A DNA stretch of 64,000 nucleotides from CAVURW01 sp963743595 (GTDB taxonomy: Bacteria > Verrucomicrobiota > Verrucomicrobiia > Methylacidiphilales > UBA1321). The notes under the pieces were generated by a model. The model did not search any database, was not told where the DNA came from, and saw nothing but the letters and a program-made list of their open reading frames with translations. The stretch lies in NCBI GenBank assembly GCA_963743595.1, contig CAVURW010000057.1:12332-76331 (forward strand). The letters are read 5' to 3'. This document shows positions 1-8,399 of this stretch, one piece after another. Both the position numbers and the translations under genes were made by a program. Position 1 is the first letter of the stretch, and each line of letters begins with the position of its first letter.

Positions 1-1611
1 CTGCAGTGCGTAGGGCTTGCCGGAAACGAGCAGTGCCCGTGCTGTGACGGTCACAGTCGGGGCGATTGGCGAGTTGAGCTCCACAGCGTAGCCATTCACG
101 CCCGTTACACTGCCGCCGGTCAGGTTTACCGTCTCAAAACCAGTGCTGTCTACGGAAATACCCGTCGTCGTGCCGTAGATAATCCCCGAGTTATTGATCG
201 TGGCATACACCTGACCTTGTTCTTCTTCTTGTTCGATGAGGATGCCATAGCCATTTGCACCGGAGGGGCTAGACGCCGAAGCACTGCCTACAATCGTACC
301 CGTGTTGTTGATCGTGACCGACTCTCCTGCCCCTTCCTCGTCGTTCTCTATAAATACGCCGTATGCTTGCGCTTCGCTCCCCGCAGCAAGCCCTTGAATC
401 GTCCCGCTGTTCGTAATCGTTACGGTGGAGGGCTGTTCACCTTCAACTTCCAACTCAATTCCGGCAGCATTCGCGTCGGAAGTTGATGTACTCGCTAATC
501 CTTCGATAAGTCCCGAATTTGTGATATTAACGGATGACCCAGCACTGGCTCCAAACGATTCCACGACGATCCCGAAAGATTCCACTCCCTCTTCTGATGA
601 CGATCCCGTGGAAATCCCTTCAATCGTCCCAGAATTTGTAATTGTGGTGGTTGCCGATCCCTCACTGTCCTGCTCCACCAGAACTCCAAACGATTCGGAA
701 TAGACAGAGTTGGTCGTGCTTCCGACGATTGATCCAGAATTATTAATCTGGATCGCAGACGTGAAAGTCGGATCCTCGCCCTGAATGATATAAATTCCAA
801 CCGAGGCAAAGCTATTTCCGGAAGCAAGGATCGCACCGGAGTTCGTAATGCTAATATTCTCGGTAGCCCCGCCTTCCTGAAACACTGTCGCACCGAACGC
901 AACAGCATCAAACTCGTCCGAGTTAGCAGTCGTTACCACGCCAGAGATCGTGCCGCTATTCACAAGCGTATCGGATACGACACCCGTCGAGCTTTCATTT
1001 ACGTTAAATATACTGACACCGGATGCGGTCGCTTCCTCAAACTCCCCCACCGGTGCGTTAACAGAAAAGGCGGAAATTGACCCAGTATTCATTACCACGT
1101 CGCTATTGGTTCCCCCAGTGGTGCTATTGCTGATTCGAATACCAGTAATCCCTCCAAAAAGAAATTCGTCTTCTTCGCCATTAGAGCCACCGGTTGCGCT
1201 GATGGAGCCGCTATTTGTAACGTAATTCACTACGCCGGAGCTTCCTCCCGCCTGCAGCGAGATTCCTGAGGCGTCGTGCGTGGAGTCGGACACGGCGTTG
1301 ATCGCCCCGTAGTTTGAAATGATCCCGGAGGCCGCCACGATCACATAATTGTTTGATCCAGTTGTGGTCAACCCGAGATTAGCGCCCGAATTCACCGTAA
1401 TCGTGTAGGCAGAGGTGCTGCCATTGGCGTTAAAACTCGAATTCGTCGGGAAATTTCCGCTTCCCGTTACGGTGGTTCCGTTAACCGTAAATCCGCCGCT
1501 CACAGTAGGGGCGGCCACAAGCGGTTGCGCGGCAAAAACTAATCCCAACGCGATGACGGCGGCACGCACCATCTTCAAGATTTGCTTGGTGCTAAAAATC
1601 AATTTTTTCAT
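1..1611 (-). CDS. Secreted NSG-repeat beta-solenoid adhesin, autotransporter-like (3' end outside window)
   Basis: The minus frame is open from an ATG at 1609-1611 to the window edge, giving 537 codons without a stop. A good ribosome site (AAGGAG) lies about 7 bases upstream. The N-terminus is a signal peptide: MKKLIF, a basic stretch, then a hydrophobic run ending near Ala34. After that come many repeats of the type ITNSGTI or INNSGSI at intervals of about 25-45 residues, with stretches rich in Gly, Ser, Thr, Asn and Glu. Such repeats are typical of the parallel beta-helix passenger of autotransporters and haemagglutinin-like adhesins. The likely role is surface attachment, but the beta-barrel or anchoring end would lie beyond position 1. 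The class is well supported; the exact function is not. Confidence 0.8.
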   Translation of the reverse strand, partial: MKKLIFSTKQILKMVRAAVIALGLVFAAQPLVAAPTVSGGFTVNGTTVTGSGNFPTNSSFNANGSTSAYTITVNSGANLGLTTTGSNNYVIVAASGIISNYGAINAVSDSTHDASGISLQAGGSSGVVNYVTNSGSISATGGSNGEEDEFLFGGITGIRISNSTTGGTNSDVVMNTGSISAFSVNAPVGEFEEATASGVSIFNVNESSTGVVSDTLVNSGTISGVVTTANSDEFDAVAFGATVFQEGGATENISITNSGAILASGNSFASVGIYIIQGEDPTFTSAIQINNSGSIVGSTTNSVYSESFGVLVEQDSEGSATTTITNSGTIEGISTGSSSEEGVESFGIVVESFGASAGSSVNITNSGLIEGLASTSTSDANAAGIELEVEGEQPSTVTITNSGTIQGLAAGSEAQAYGVFIENDEEGAGESVTINNTGTIVGSASASSPSGANGYGILIEQEEEQGQVYATINNSGIIYGTTTGISVDSTGFETVNLTGGSVTGVNGYAVELNSPIAPTVTVTARALLVSGKPYALQ

Positions 1612-1791
1612 TCTTTTCTTCTCCTTAAATATTGGTTCGCCGAGCAAGGTAGTTAAGAGGTTCATGTTTTGTCAACGGATTAGTGGCATATCTGTAATCA
1701 AAGGTTGCCAATTGACTTATTCCCTCGCTAGCCGTCTCATAGGGATGGACGCCTCCCAGCGACGCGAAGTCGAGCAACTCTCCGCTAAAGT

Positions 1792-2131
1792 CGCGCTTCC
1801 GTTTTCGGCTCGTGCGTGGTAGGCGCGGCTGGGGATGGCGCGGTCGAAACCAGGGCAGCTCCATCGATTACCACGATCACCGCTCTTACGTGCCCCAGGC
1901 GGTGGGATTCTGAACCGAACTGCTACGGCCTCTACGACACGCTTGGCAACGTCCAGGAATGGTGTCTCGATCAATTCACCCAAAGCGCCGGATTCCATAG
2001 CATCCGCGGCGGACTGGCTGAGCTCTACGGAGAACTTTAAGGACGCCAGCACACGTGTCGGTGCACCTGAGTCCTACTTCGATAAGTTCACCGGGTTCCG
2101 TGTCGTCTTAGAAAAAGACAAGTCTCCTTAG
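1792..2131 (+). pseudogene. Relic of a formylglycine-generating-enzyme (SUMF1/FGE-sulfatase) domain gene
   Basis: The C-terminal half of an FGE-type domain is recognisable but spread over three frames. Around 1860-1910 one frame reads SIDYHDHRSYVPQAVGF. From about 1907 another reads EPNCYGLYDTLGNVQEWC, the hallmark GLYDMxGNVWEW block. The frame changes again near 2013, inside the RGG(S)W motif, and the last frame gives RVGAPESYFDKFTGFRVVLE up to a stop at 2131. A weak LP..SA..AW match near 1795 with an in-frame TAG may be the RLPTEAEWE block. At least two frameshifts and a stop make a working product very unlikely. The family covers formylglycine generation and related non-haem iron enzymes. 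Confidence 0.7.
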
Positions 2132-2189
2132 ATTTCGACTAGTTGTCTGTGCGAAAGGGAAAATCCAACGGCCAGTAGACTCTTGTTGT

Positions 2190-3800
2190 TCATTGTGGCT
2201 GGACACTTATTTTAGTTTCGCCTGCGTCGATTTTCTGTTCCTTGCCGTTGATCACCAGGGTGAAAGGAACATCGCTCTTCACGTCGACGGTTCCGTTCCC
2301 GTCGTAAATCAGGTCGGCGGTCACGAGGCCAAAGTTCAAGCGCTGAATGCCGTGTCGATCATGTCGGGTGAGGTGCCATTCCAGGCGATTCCGCACGCCA
2401 TCGGGACGGAAGCCGAGGACGTTCTCGATGAGAAGCGTTATGGGGCCGAGTCCCGTCCACCCGACAAAATCGCCGCGCCCACTGCTAGCTTCGATTTTCT
2501 CCGGCATGTAATTTTCGTAAACCGTATTCGTTTTGTTAAACACCTCCGCCATGGCCCCGAGATATTTCTCCGTCGCTTCCGTGGCAAACGCCTCCTGGCC
2601 ACAGGTTTCCAGTCCTTTTATGATCTCGTAATTCGTCGGAGCCCAAACGGCTCCCCGCCAATATTTCCCGGTCGGGTTATTGTATTCCTTTTCGTCTGCA
2701 GCCAGAGCGGGAAAGACGAAGGGCCGCCAAAATTCTTTCTCATCTTTAAGGTGAGCCACCAGCCGCTGCACCTGCTGAGGTGAGGCAATGCCTGCGAACA
2801 TCGGCCAGAAACCGCACGCCGTCTTTTTCTTAAATTGCGAGCCATCCGCCTGCACGTCGTAGTAAAACCCGTCCTGCTCGTTCCAGCACCATTTGTTGAT
2901 TCGATCTCCGATGAGCTTGGCTTCGCTCTCGAAATTCGCAGCCTTTTCATCCTGACCTAGCTCGTGGCACATCAGCGCCAGCTCGCGGTACTGCATCACC
3001 ATTTGGCAGGACATGTCCACCCAGCCGGATCCCTTCTTGGTTGGCTTCGGGATGTCATCCATTCCGCTGCCCAGATCGGTGTTCCAGTACAGGTTATGCG
3101 GTGTACCGACGGAGCGACGCCCTTGGTTTTGCCAATCTTGCGGGGCCACATCGGGATCGCCGTCACGATTCAGAAACTCCACATATTTCTCCAGCACGGG
3201 CAGGACCATAGCGAAGCGCGATTTATCGCCGGTGACTTTAAATGACTCACATTCTGCCCAGGCAAAAAGGGGAGGATTTACCGAATTCCTCCAGCCATCG
3301 GGATCGTTGTAGCCGCCCTTGAAGCCATACTTGAGTTCGGCCCCCTTGTTAACATCGAATTCCCGGCAGATGTAGCCGTTCGTGTGCTGGCGACTGTAAA
3401 AATTATCGAGCGACGCCACAGCTGGAAATTCGTTATTAGCGTACCGACCAAACATCACCATGAAACAGGAATCCCATTGAAAGAGGCGATTCAAGAAGCC
3501 ATTCCCCTGCCCTTGCCAGTTCGAGACAAAGGGACAACCGGGCGGTGGAGTCCTCAGATGGGCGAAGCTGATTTGCCAACATTTCCAATACATCGCGATC
3601 CAGTCGGGGTGAGCATCAAGAATCGGTGATGGAAGTCGATCTTTAACCTGCTCGAAAGTCGGCACGGGAGAACTCTTATTGCCCGAGCCCTTAAAATAAC
3701 CGCCAAACTCCGGCAGGTCTTCAGCCCAGGTCACCTGCCCGGACAACGACACGATTAGGAGGAAGATGATAGGGATGCATCGGGAAGCGGTCGGTCTCAT
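2190..3800 (-). CDS. Secreted (alpha/alpha)6-barrel glycosidase, GH63/trehalase-like
   Basis: This 536-residue protein has an N-terminal signal peptide (hydrophobic core about residues 9-25, ending at WAED). The body resembles the mannosylglycerate hydrolase/GH63 and trehalase superfamily. Family-like blocks are FNRLFQWDSCFM-type near residue 105, KYGFKGGYNDPDGWRNSVNPP near 155-178, GSGMDD near 245, YWRGAVWAPTNYEIIKG near 375, and a terminal beta-sandwich carrying GWTGLGPITLLIENVLG. These enzymes cleave alpha-linked oligosaccharides, and this one would act in the periplasm or outside the cell. The substrate cannot be told. It stands alone, with no obvious sugar operon beside it. Confidence 0.75.
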   Translation of the reverse strand: MRPTASRCIPIIFLLIVSLSGQVTWAEDLPEFGGYFKGSGNKSSPVPTFEQVKDRLPSPILDAHPDWIAMYWKCWQISFAHLRTPPPGCPFVSNWQGQGNGFLNRLFQWDSCFMVMFGRYANNEFPAVASLDNFYSRQHTNGYICREFDVNKGAELKYGFKGGYNDPDGWRNSVNPPLFAWAECESFKVTGDKSRFAMVLPVLEKYVEFLNRDGDPDVAPQDWQNQGRRSVGTPHNLYWNTDLGSGMDDIPKPTKKGSGWVDMSCQMVMQYRELALMCHELGQDEKAANFESEAKLIGDRINKWCWNEQDGFYYDVQADGSQFKKKTACGFWPMFAGIASPQQVQRLVAHLKDEKEFWRPFVFPALAADEKEYNNPTGKYWRGAVWAPTNYEIIKGLETCGQEAFATEATEKYLGAMAEVFNKTNTVYENYMPEKIEASSGRGDFVGWTGLGPITLLIENVLGFRPDGVRNRLEWHLTRHDRHGIQRLNFGLVTADLIYDGNGTVDVKSDVPFTLVINGKEQKIDAGETKISVQPQ

Positions 3801-3947
3801 GGGGCTGATTATTATTGGTCCGGGAGCGATTGACGAGTGACGATTGGCACTAGCAGGCAGGGTAACCTGTAAGGCGGGATTGATCTCCGCCAGCGTTCCG
3901 GGGGGCTCGCTAGTCGTAGAATGCCTCCGAAATTAAACGCCTCTCCG

Positions 3948-4586
3948 TCACCTGGTGCCTCTTTGGGCGCGAATCAAGATCTCAGCGACTAATAGATTCG
4001 GGATGAACGAGAGCCAAGCATCAATCACGTAGAGTTCCGTTTGATCGATCGTGATAAAATGGTTGAGAATCAGCTTCCAGGTTCGCAAAGTGAGCGCGGC
4101 AAAGGTCAGGGCAAAGCTACGGATCATAAACGCTCTGTGCTCCACAAAACGGCGAGCCATCGCGGTCTACCACCCTTTCCAGGTGAAGTAAAACCAAAGA
4201 GTATCGAGCACAAGAAACGCCATTTTCCCAGGCAGGCCTCCATTCGCATAGAACCCCATAACCAATCCAATTGGAAAATTGATGAACAAAATGTTCACCA
4301 CATAGATTTTTCCAATGAGCCGGTGAATCTTGGGGTATTCCCGTAAAAACTCTTTGGAAAACTGAGTGAATCCGGCAAAGAGCGCGATGATAGCTGAAAA
4401 GACGTGGATGTAGAATGCGGTCTTCCAAACAGGATTGTGAATGTAGGCCTGTTTCAGAACCAAGAATTGAACGTCATCCCTGAATGCGGTGTAACCCACA
4501 ATCGTGCGCATCATCAAAAAGCATGAGATGCTGAGAACGGCGTAGGTGATGGCGATTCGCCCCACGAACATTATCTTTTTGATCAT
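3948..4586 (-). pseudogene. DUF2306 family membrane protein gene interrupted by an in-frame TAG
   Basis: One continuous frame of 213 codons, broken only by TAG at 4167-4169, encodes a five-helix membrane protein of the DUF2306 type. Residues 1-139 contain four hydrophobic helices with HxFSAIIALFAGFTQFS and the IHRLIGKIYV motif. After the stop the same frame continues with FMIRSFALTFAALTLRTWK and FIPNLLVAEILIR, the conserved C-terminal part of the family. The stop follows a Trp codon (KGW, then TAG), so a TGG-to-TAG change is likely. The start overlaps the end of the decayed metallophosphoesterase gene upstream. Function of the family is unknown. The gene is either dead or makes a truncated protein. 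Confidence 0.7.
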
Positions 4587-4600
4587 GCTCTCAGCGAATC

Positions 4601-4925
4601 TACACGGTGAACGAAAACTCCTTCATCGTACCAGGACGGTCTCTCCATCCGGCTGGAATTGGAGCAATCGCAAATACCCGCCACCACCATAACCGCGCGG
4701 AGGCACGACGGTCCCGGCCGCTTTCGGGGAATTATCTTGGTAATTCGCCAGTATCTGGTGCACCGAATGACCATCTTCCGCATCGCTCTTCAGATATCGC
4801 AAACGTGTCCATTCATGACCAGAAAAATGTCGGGATGCTTTGAAGTGAACTTGCTCCAGACATCTCGGCCGTCGTTGACGCTGTCCACTTTTGCCAGGGG
4901 ATAAGCAGAATGCATGTGATGGCGA
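4601..4925 (-). pseudogene. C-terminal relic of a calcineurin-like metallophosphoesterase
   Basis: On the minus strand one frame reads VDSVNDGRDVWSKF then HPDIFLVMNGHV, the family's GHV metal-binding block, and stops soon after. A second frame then carries HSVHQILANYQ and GGGGYLRLLQFQPDGETVLVR, and a third carries KEFSFTV. This order matches the C-terminus of extracellular calcineurin-like phosphoesterases. At least two frameshifts and missing N-terminal metal ligands mark it as a remnant. Its last bases abut the DUF2306 gene, which is also broken, so the whole 3.9-4.9 kb block seems to be decaying together. Confidence 0.65.
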
Positions 4926-4937
4926 AGCTATTTATGA

Positions 4938-5021
4938 GTCCAGCGTCACGCGGGCCGAACTTGTCCACCACCACCTTTTACCGGGATGCAACATCCTTAT
5001 TGGGTCCAGCGTCACGCTGGC
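4938..5021. repeat. Two copies of a palindromic CCAGCGTnACGCTGG-type repeat
   Basis: GTCCAGCGTCACGCGGGC at 4938-4955 and GTCCAGCGTCACGCTGGC at 5004-5021 are near-identical. The second contains a 15-base near-perfect palindrome. The same core returns at 35702-35726. They lie just past the 3' end of the epimerase gene and may work as a small REP-like hairpin or transcription terminator. Confidence 0.6.
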
Positions 5022-6043
5022 TAGTCGGTGACGATCTGGCTGGCCCAGGCGCGATTGGTTTCATACCACTCGACGAGATTGGCGAGGCCCGTTTCCAATT
5101 TCGTTTCCGGTTGCCAACCGAGCAGTTTCCGCGCGCGCTCAATGTTCGCCCAGGTGGCAAACATATCGGCGGGGTGGCCGGGCTTGGAGTGGACGATGGC
5201 CGATTGGCCGGTGAGCTTTTCGATGATCGTGATGAACTCGTTCACTTTAACCGGCGCATCGGAACCGAGATTGATCACGCGATACCGCGAAATTGCCGGC
5301 GATTCCACGTGCAGTGCGGCGATTGTCCCGGCGGCGATATCGCTGGCATAGGTGAAGTCGCGCGATTGCGAACCGTCACCGTAAACCGTGATCGGGCGGC
5401 GTTCCGTGATGCGTTGGACGAACCGCAGCGGGGCCATATCGGGCCGACCGGCCGGTCCATAGACCGTGAAGAATCGAAGCACCGTCATATCCAGCCCGTT
5501 CAAGTAATGGAAGCTGTGCGCGAGCGCCTCGGCAGCTTTCTTCGTGGCGGCGTAGGGAGAGAGTGGGAAATCGGTCGGTTGATCCTCGTGATAGGGCATC
5601 GGCGCGTCCTTGCCGTAGAGGCTGGAGGTGGAGGCCAGCACGTACTTGTGAATGCCCGCTTCGCAGCCGAGTTGCAACAGATTGAGCCAACCAGTGATGT
5701 TCGTGTCGACGTACGGCCCGGGGTGCTCGACCGAGGCCCGGACCCCGGCACGCGCTGCCAGATTGATGATCGCGTGAATGGGGTGATCCCGGTTGTGATC
5801 CGTGATGAGTTTGCGCAGGGAACCGCTGTCCGTGATATCGATCCGGTGCAGCGTAATGCGGGGATATTTCCGTTCCAACTCCGACCATCGCCACAGCTTC
5901 AGCCGGGGATCGTAGGCGTCATTCATGTTATCAATCGCGACGACTTCGTGGCCGGCTTGGTGCAGTGCGCAGGCGGTGTGAAATCCAATGAAACCGGCGG
6001 CACCTGTGAGCAGGATTCGCCGGGGATGGGCGGTGGCAGTCAT
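5021..6043 (-). CDS. NAD-dependent sugar-nucleotide epimerase, UDP-glucuronate 4-epimerase-like
   Basis: The 340-residue protein is an extended short-chain dehydrogenase. The Rossmann motif GAAGFIG lies at about residues 14-20, NLAARAGVR near 95, the catalytic Ser in STSSLYG near 134, and YAATKKAAE (YxxxK) near 160. The block RFFTVYGPAGRPDMA and the C-terminal LGWQPETKLETGL are typical of UDP-glucuronate 4-epimerases. It would interconvert nucleotide sugars for polysaccharide synthesis in the cytoplasm. It starts 3 bases after the ispG stop codon, so the two genes are probably cotranscribed, although their pathways are unrelated. The exact substrate is an inference from the family. Confidence 0.85.
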   Translation of the reverse strand: MTATAHPRRILLTGAAGFIGFHTACALHQAGHEVVAIDNMNDAYDPRLKLWRWSELERKYPRITLHRIDITDSGSLRKLITDHNRDHPIHAIINLAARAGVRASVEHPGPYVDTNITGWLNLLQLGCEAGIHKYVLASTSSLYGKDAPMPYHEDQPTDFPLSPYAATKKAAEALAHSFHYLNGLDMTVLRFFTVYGPAGRPDMAPLRFVQRITERRPITVYGDGSQSRDFTYASDIAAGTIAALHVESPAISRYRVINLGSDAPVKVNEFITIIEKLTGQSAIVHSKPGHPADMFATWANIERARKLLGWQPETKLETGLANLVEWYETNRAWASQIVTD

Positions 6044-6046
6044 GAA

Positions 6047-7849
6047 TTAATGGGCGACTGGGGTCAAAGGGGCGTCGACCCACTTGCCGTTCTCGCGAAT
6101 CAGATCGATGAGCCGCGAGACCGCTTCTTCTTCAGGGATATTGAACTTAACGGGCGTCTTGCCGATGTAGAGGTTCACCTTGCCCGGCGCACCGCCCACA
6201 TAGCCAAAATCGGCGTCGGCCATTTCGCCCGGGCCATTCACGATGCAACCCATGATGGCGATTTTCACGCCCTTCAAGTGATTCGTCGATTCCCGGATTT
6301 TCGCTGTGGTGGTCTGCAAGTTAAACAACGTCCGTCCGCAGGAGGGACACGCCACGTAATCGGTCTTAAAGATGCGGTTGCCGACCGATTGCAGAATGTT
6401 AAACGCCAAACGAATGCTCGCCCCAGGCCCCGGCTCGTTTCGAACCAAGATGGCGTCGCCGATGCCGTCGCCGAGAAGTGCACCCAGCTGCACCGAGGAA
6501 TTCAGCATCGAGTGGAGGACATCGGGTTTCGCACCGGGTTCGAGCGGAATGAAGGTGTCCTTCAGCAGAAGCGGATGATGTGCCGGGATGCGCGCGGCGA
6601 GGTAACGAAAAGCAGCAATCGGCGGGAGCAGGCACCCATCAGCAATCGTCACAAGCTTAGGTTCGGTCTCGGCATTGAGCGCTTTGATGGCCGCTTCATC
6701 GTCCAAATTAATTTGAAGACAACCTGTTTGAGATTCAACGAAATCGGGGAAGAGATCACCGAGCTGTACGCGCTTATGTTCGATTGCCTGAAAGACGTCC
6801 AGCGCGGAGGCAACCCGCGTTGTCTCAGTGCCGCCGATGGTGCTTTTCGCCTCGGGCAAGGTGCTGGGAACAGTGACCGGTTTGGTGGCACGGCGCGCGA
6901 AGACGAAGGGATCGTAGCTCAGCGCAGGACTGGGCAATGACCACGGCTGGTGCTTGGCCTGCTCGACGAGTGCGGCCAGTTGGCGGGCCACCGGGATTTC
7001 GTGCACGCTATCTTCCGTGAGCGAAACGCGTATGGTGTCGCCGATGCCGTCGGAGAGGAGTGCGCCGATTCCGATGGCGCTCTTGATGCGGCCATCTTCG
7101 CCATCGCCCGCTTCCGTTACGCCCAAGTGCAGCGGGTAATTCCAATCGGCACCCAGATCGTACAAGCGCGCAGTGAGGAGCCTGTAGGCATTGATCATGA
7201 CCTTGGGGTTGCTCGATTTCATTGAGAAAATGAAATCGTGGTAATGGTACTTGCGGGCGATTCGGGCGAACTCGAGTGCGCTTTCCACCATACCCAGCGG
7301 CGTGTCGCCGAACCGGTTCATGATGCGGTCGGAGAGCGAGCCGTGGTTCGTGCCGATGCGCATGGCGATCTTGCGTTCCTGGCACAGCTGAATGAGCGGC
7401 AGGAAGGTCTCTTCGATGCGCTGCAGCTCTTCCTCGTACTGCTCGTCCGTATACTCGCGGATTTGGAATTTCTTTTTATCGGCAAAGTTGCCGGGGTTGA
7501 TCCGGACTTTATCGACCCAGAGCGCGGCTTCCATCGCGGCATCGGGTTTGAAATGGATATCGGCGACGAGCGGGACATCGCAACCGGCGGCGATAAGCTC
7601 GGCCTTAATGTTCTTCAGGTTCGCCGCGTCCTTCACGGTGGGAGCGGTGATCCGGACGATTTCGCAGCCAACAGCGACGAGTTCCAGGGTCTGTTTCACG
7701 CATTCGCGCGTGTCCATGGTGTCGCAGGTGAGCATCGATTGGACGCGGAGCGGGTTGGAGCCACCGACGCCGACGCTTCCGACTTTGACTTCGCGGCTGA
7801 TGCGGCGCTGATACTGGAAAGGGCTGGTGCAATAGTGAAGAGGGCTCAT
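6047..7849 (-). CDS. ispG: 4-hydroxy-3-methylbut-2-enyl diphosphate synthase (large type)
   Basis: IspG makes HMBPP from MEcPP in the MEP isoprenoid pathway with a [4Fe-4S] cluster. The N-terminal TIM barrel begins with REVKVGSVGVGGSNPLRVQS and includes VADIHFKPDAA and RIGTNHGSLSDR. The C-terminal cluster domain has CPSCGRTLF (about residues 498-504) and GCIVNGPGE (about 533), giving the three Cys ligands. At 600 residues it is much longer than the roughly 370-residue E. coli form, with an extra central domain of about 200 residues as in plants and Chlamydiae. I chose the ATG at 7847-7849; a TTG two codons upstream is possible. The IspH partner is at 56349-57632. Confidence 0.95.
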   Translation of the reverse strand: MSPLHYCTSPFQYQRRISREVKVGSVGVGGSNPLRVQSMLTCDTMDTRECVKQTLELVAVGCEIVRITAPTVKDAANLKNIKAELIAAGCDVPLVADIHFKPDAAMEAALWVDKVRINPGNFADKKKFQIREYTDEQYEEELQRIEETFLPLIQLCQERKIAMRIGTNHGSLSDRIMNRFGDTPLGMVESALEFARIARKYHYHDFIFSMKSSNPKVMINAYRLLTARLYDLGADWNYPLHLGVTEAGDGEDGRIKSAIGIGALLSDGIGDTIRVSLTEDSVHEIPVARQLAALVEQAKHQPWSLPSPALSYDPFVFARRATKPVTVPSTLPEAKSTIGGTETTRVASALDVFQAIEHKRVQLGDLFPDFVESQTGCLQINLDDEAAIKALNAETEPKLVTIADGCLLPPIAAFRYLAARIPAHHPLLLKDTFIPLEPGAKPDVLHSMLNSSVQLGALLGDGIGDAILVRNEPGPGASIRLAFNILQSVGNRIFKTDYVACPSCGRTLFNLQTTTAKIRESTNHLKGVKIAIMGCIVNGPGEMADADFGYVGGAPGKVNLYIGKTPVKFNIPEEEAVSRLIDLIRENGKWVDAPLTPVAH

Positions 7850-7941
7850 AGGCAATGTGAATCAGTGTAGCACAGCGGCGGCGAAGAGGAAGACCGCCTT
7901 TTTAGGCGCAGAGTCCAGCAGGTGGAAGATGATCGATCCAC

Positions 7942-8298
7942 CTAATTCGAGCTGACCTGTATGATAACGTCGCCGCTCGTTGAATGTGTAAAGAGGAACG
8001 GTTTTCCGTTCGAACTGAGTATATTTCCACTTTTATCAAAAGTGAAGTTATTGGTGGTTATGAACACAATGTGTTTGGCATTATCTCCCAGTAACTGCTT
8101 CATAATCTGAGAATTATTGCCTTGGGGAGTAAAGCTGAATACCGACTTAAACCCAATCGCGGCAGATCTGAGTGCGCAAATGGTCATTGCGTCTTGAACT
8201 TCAGGTCCAGGTGGACTTGGGCTCGAGGGCAGATAAACGAGCATTGCTGCCAGGAATAAGATGACCGCAAAACAAATGGCTACGGTCGATTGCTTCAT
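7942..8298 (-). CDS. Small membrane-anchored or secreted hypothetical protein
   Basis: A protein of 118 residues with one N-terminal hydrophobic helix (about residues 5-24) and a polar domain. It has a good ribosome site, GGAG five bases before the ATG. The C-terminal block FDKSGNILSSNGKPFLF resembles the NSLGELVDSYNKPVVF block of the secreted protein at 62787-63215, so the two may belong to one family. It is divergently placed with respect to recG. No function is recognised. Confidence 0.65.
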   Translation of the reverse strand: MKQSTVAICFAVILFLAAMLVYLPSSPSPPGPEVQDAMTICALRSAAIGFKSVFSFTPQGNNSQIMKQLLGDNAKHIVFITTNNFTFDKSGNILSSNGKPFLFTHSTSGDVIIQVSSN

Positions 8299-8399
8299 CT
8301 TTCTCCTTCATCTTCTCTTCTCTTATACTCGCAAATCCGTCGGTTCCCGTAAATCGAACTCCATCCGCCGCCGCACTGTGCTATCCTGTTCCTCCCTGC

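Noticed and set aside
4910..6940. 676-codon open frame on the plus strand
   Set aside because: It is antisense to the epimerase and ispG genes, rich in Arg/Gly/Asp with no domain pattern, and produced by the high-GC third-position bias of the real genes.
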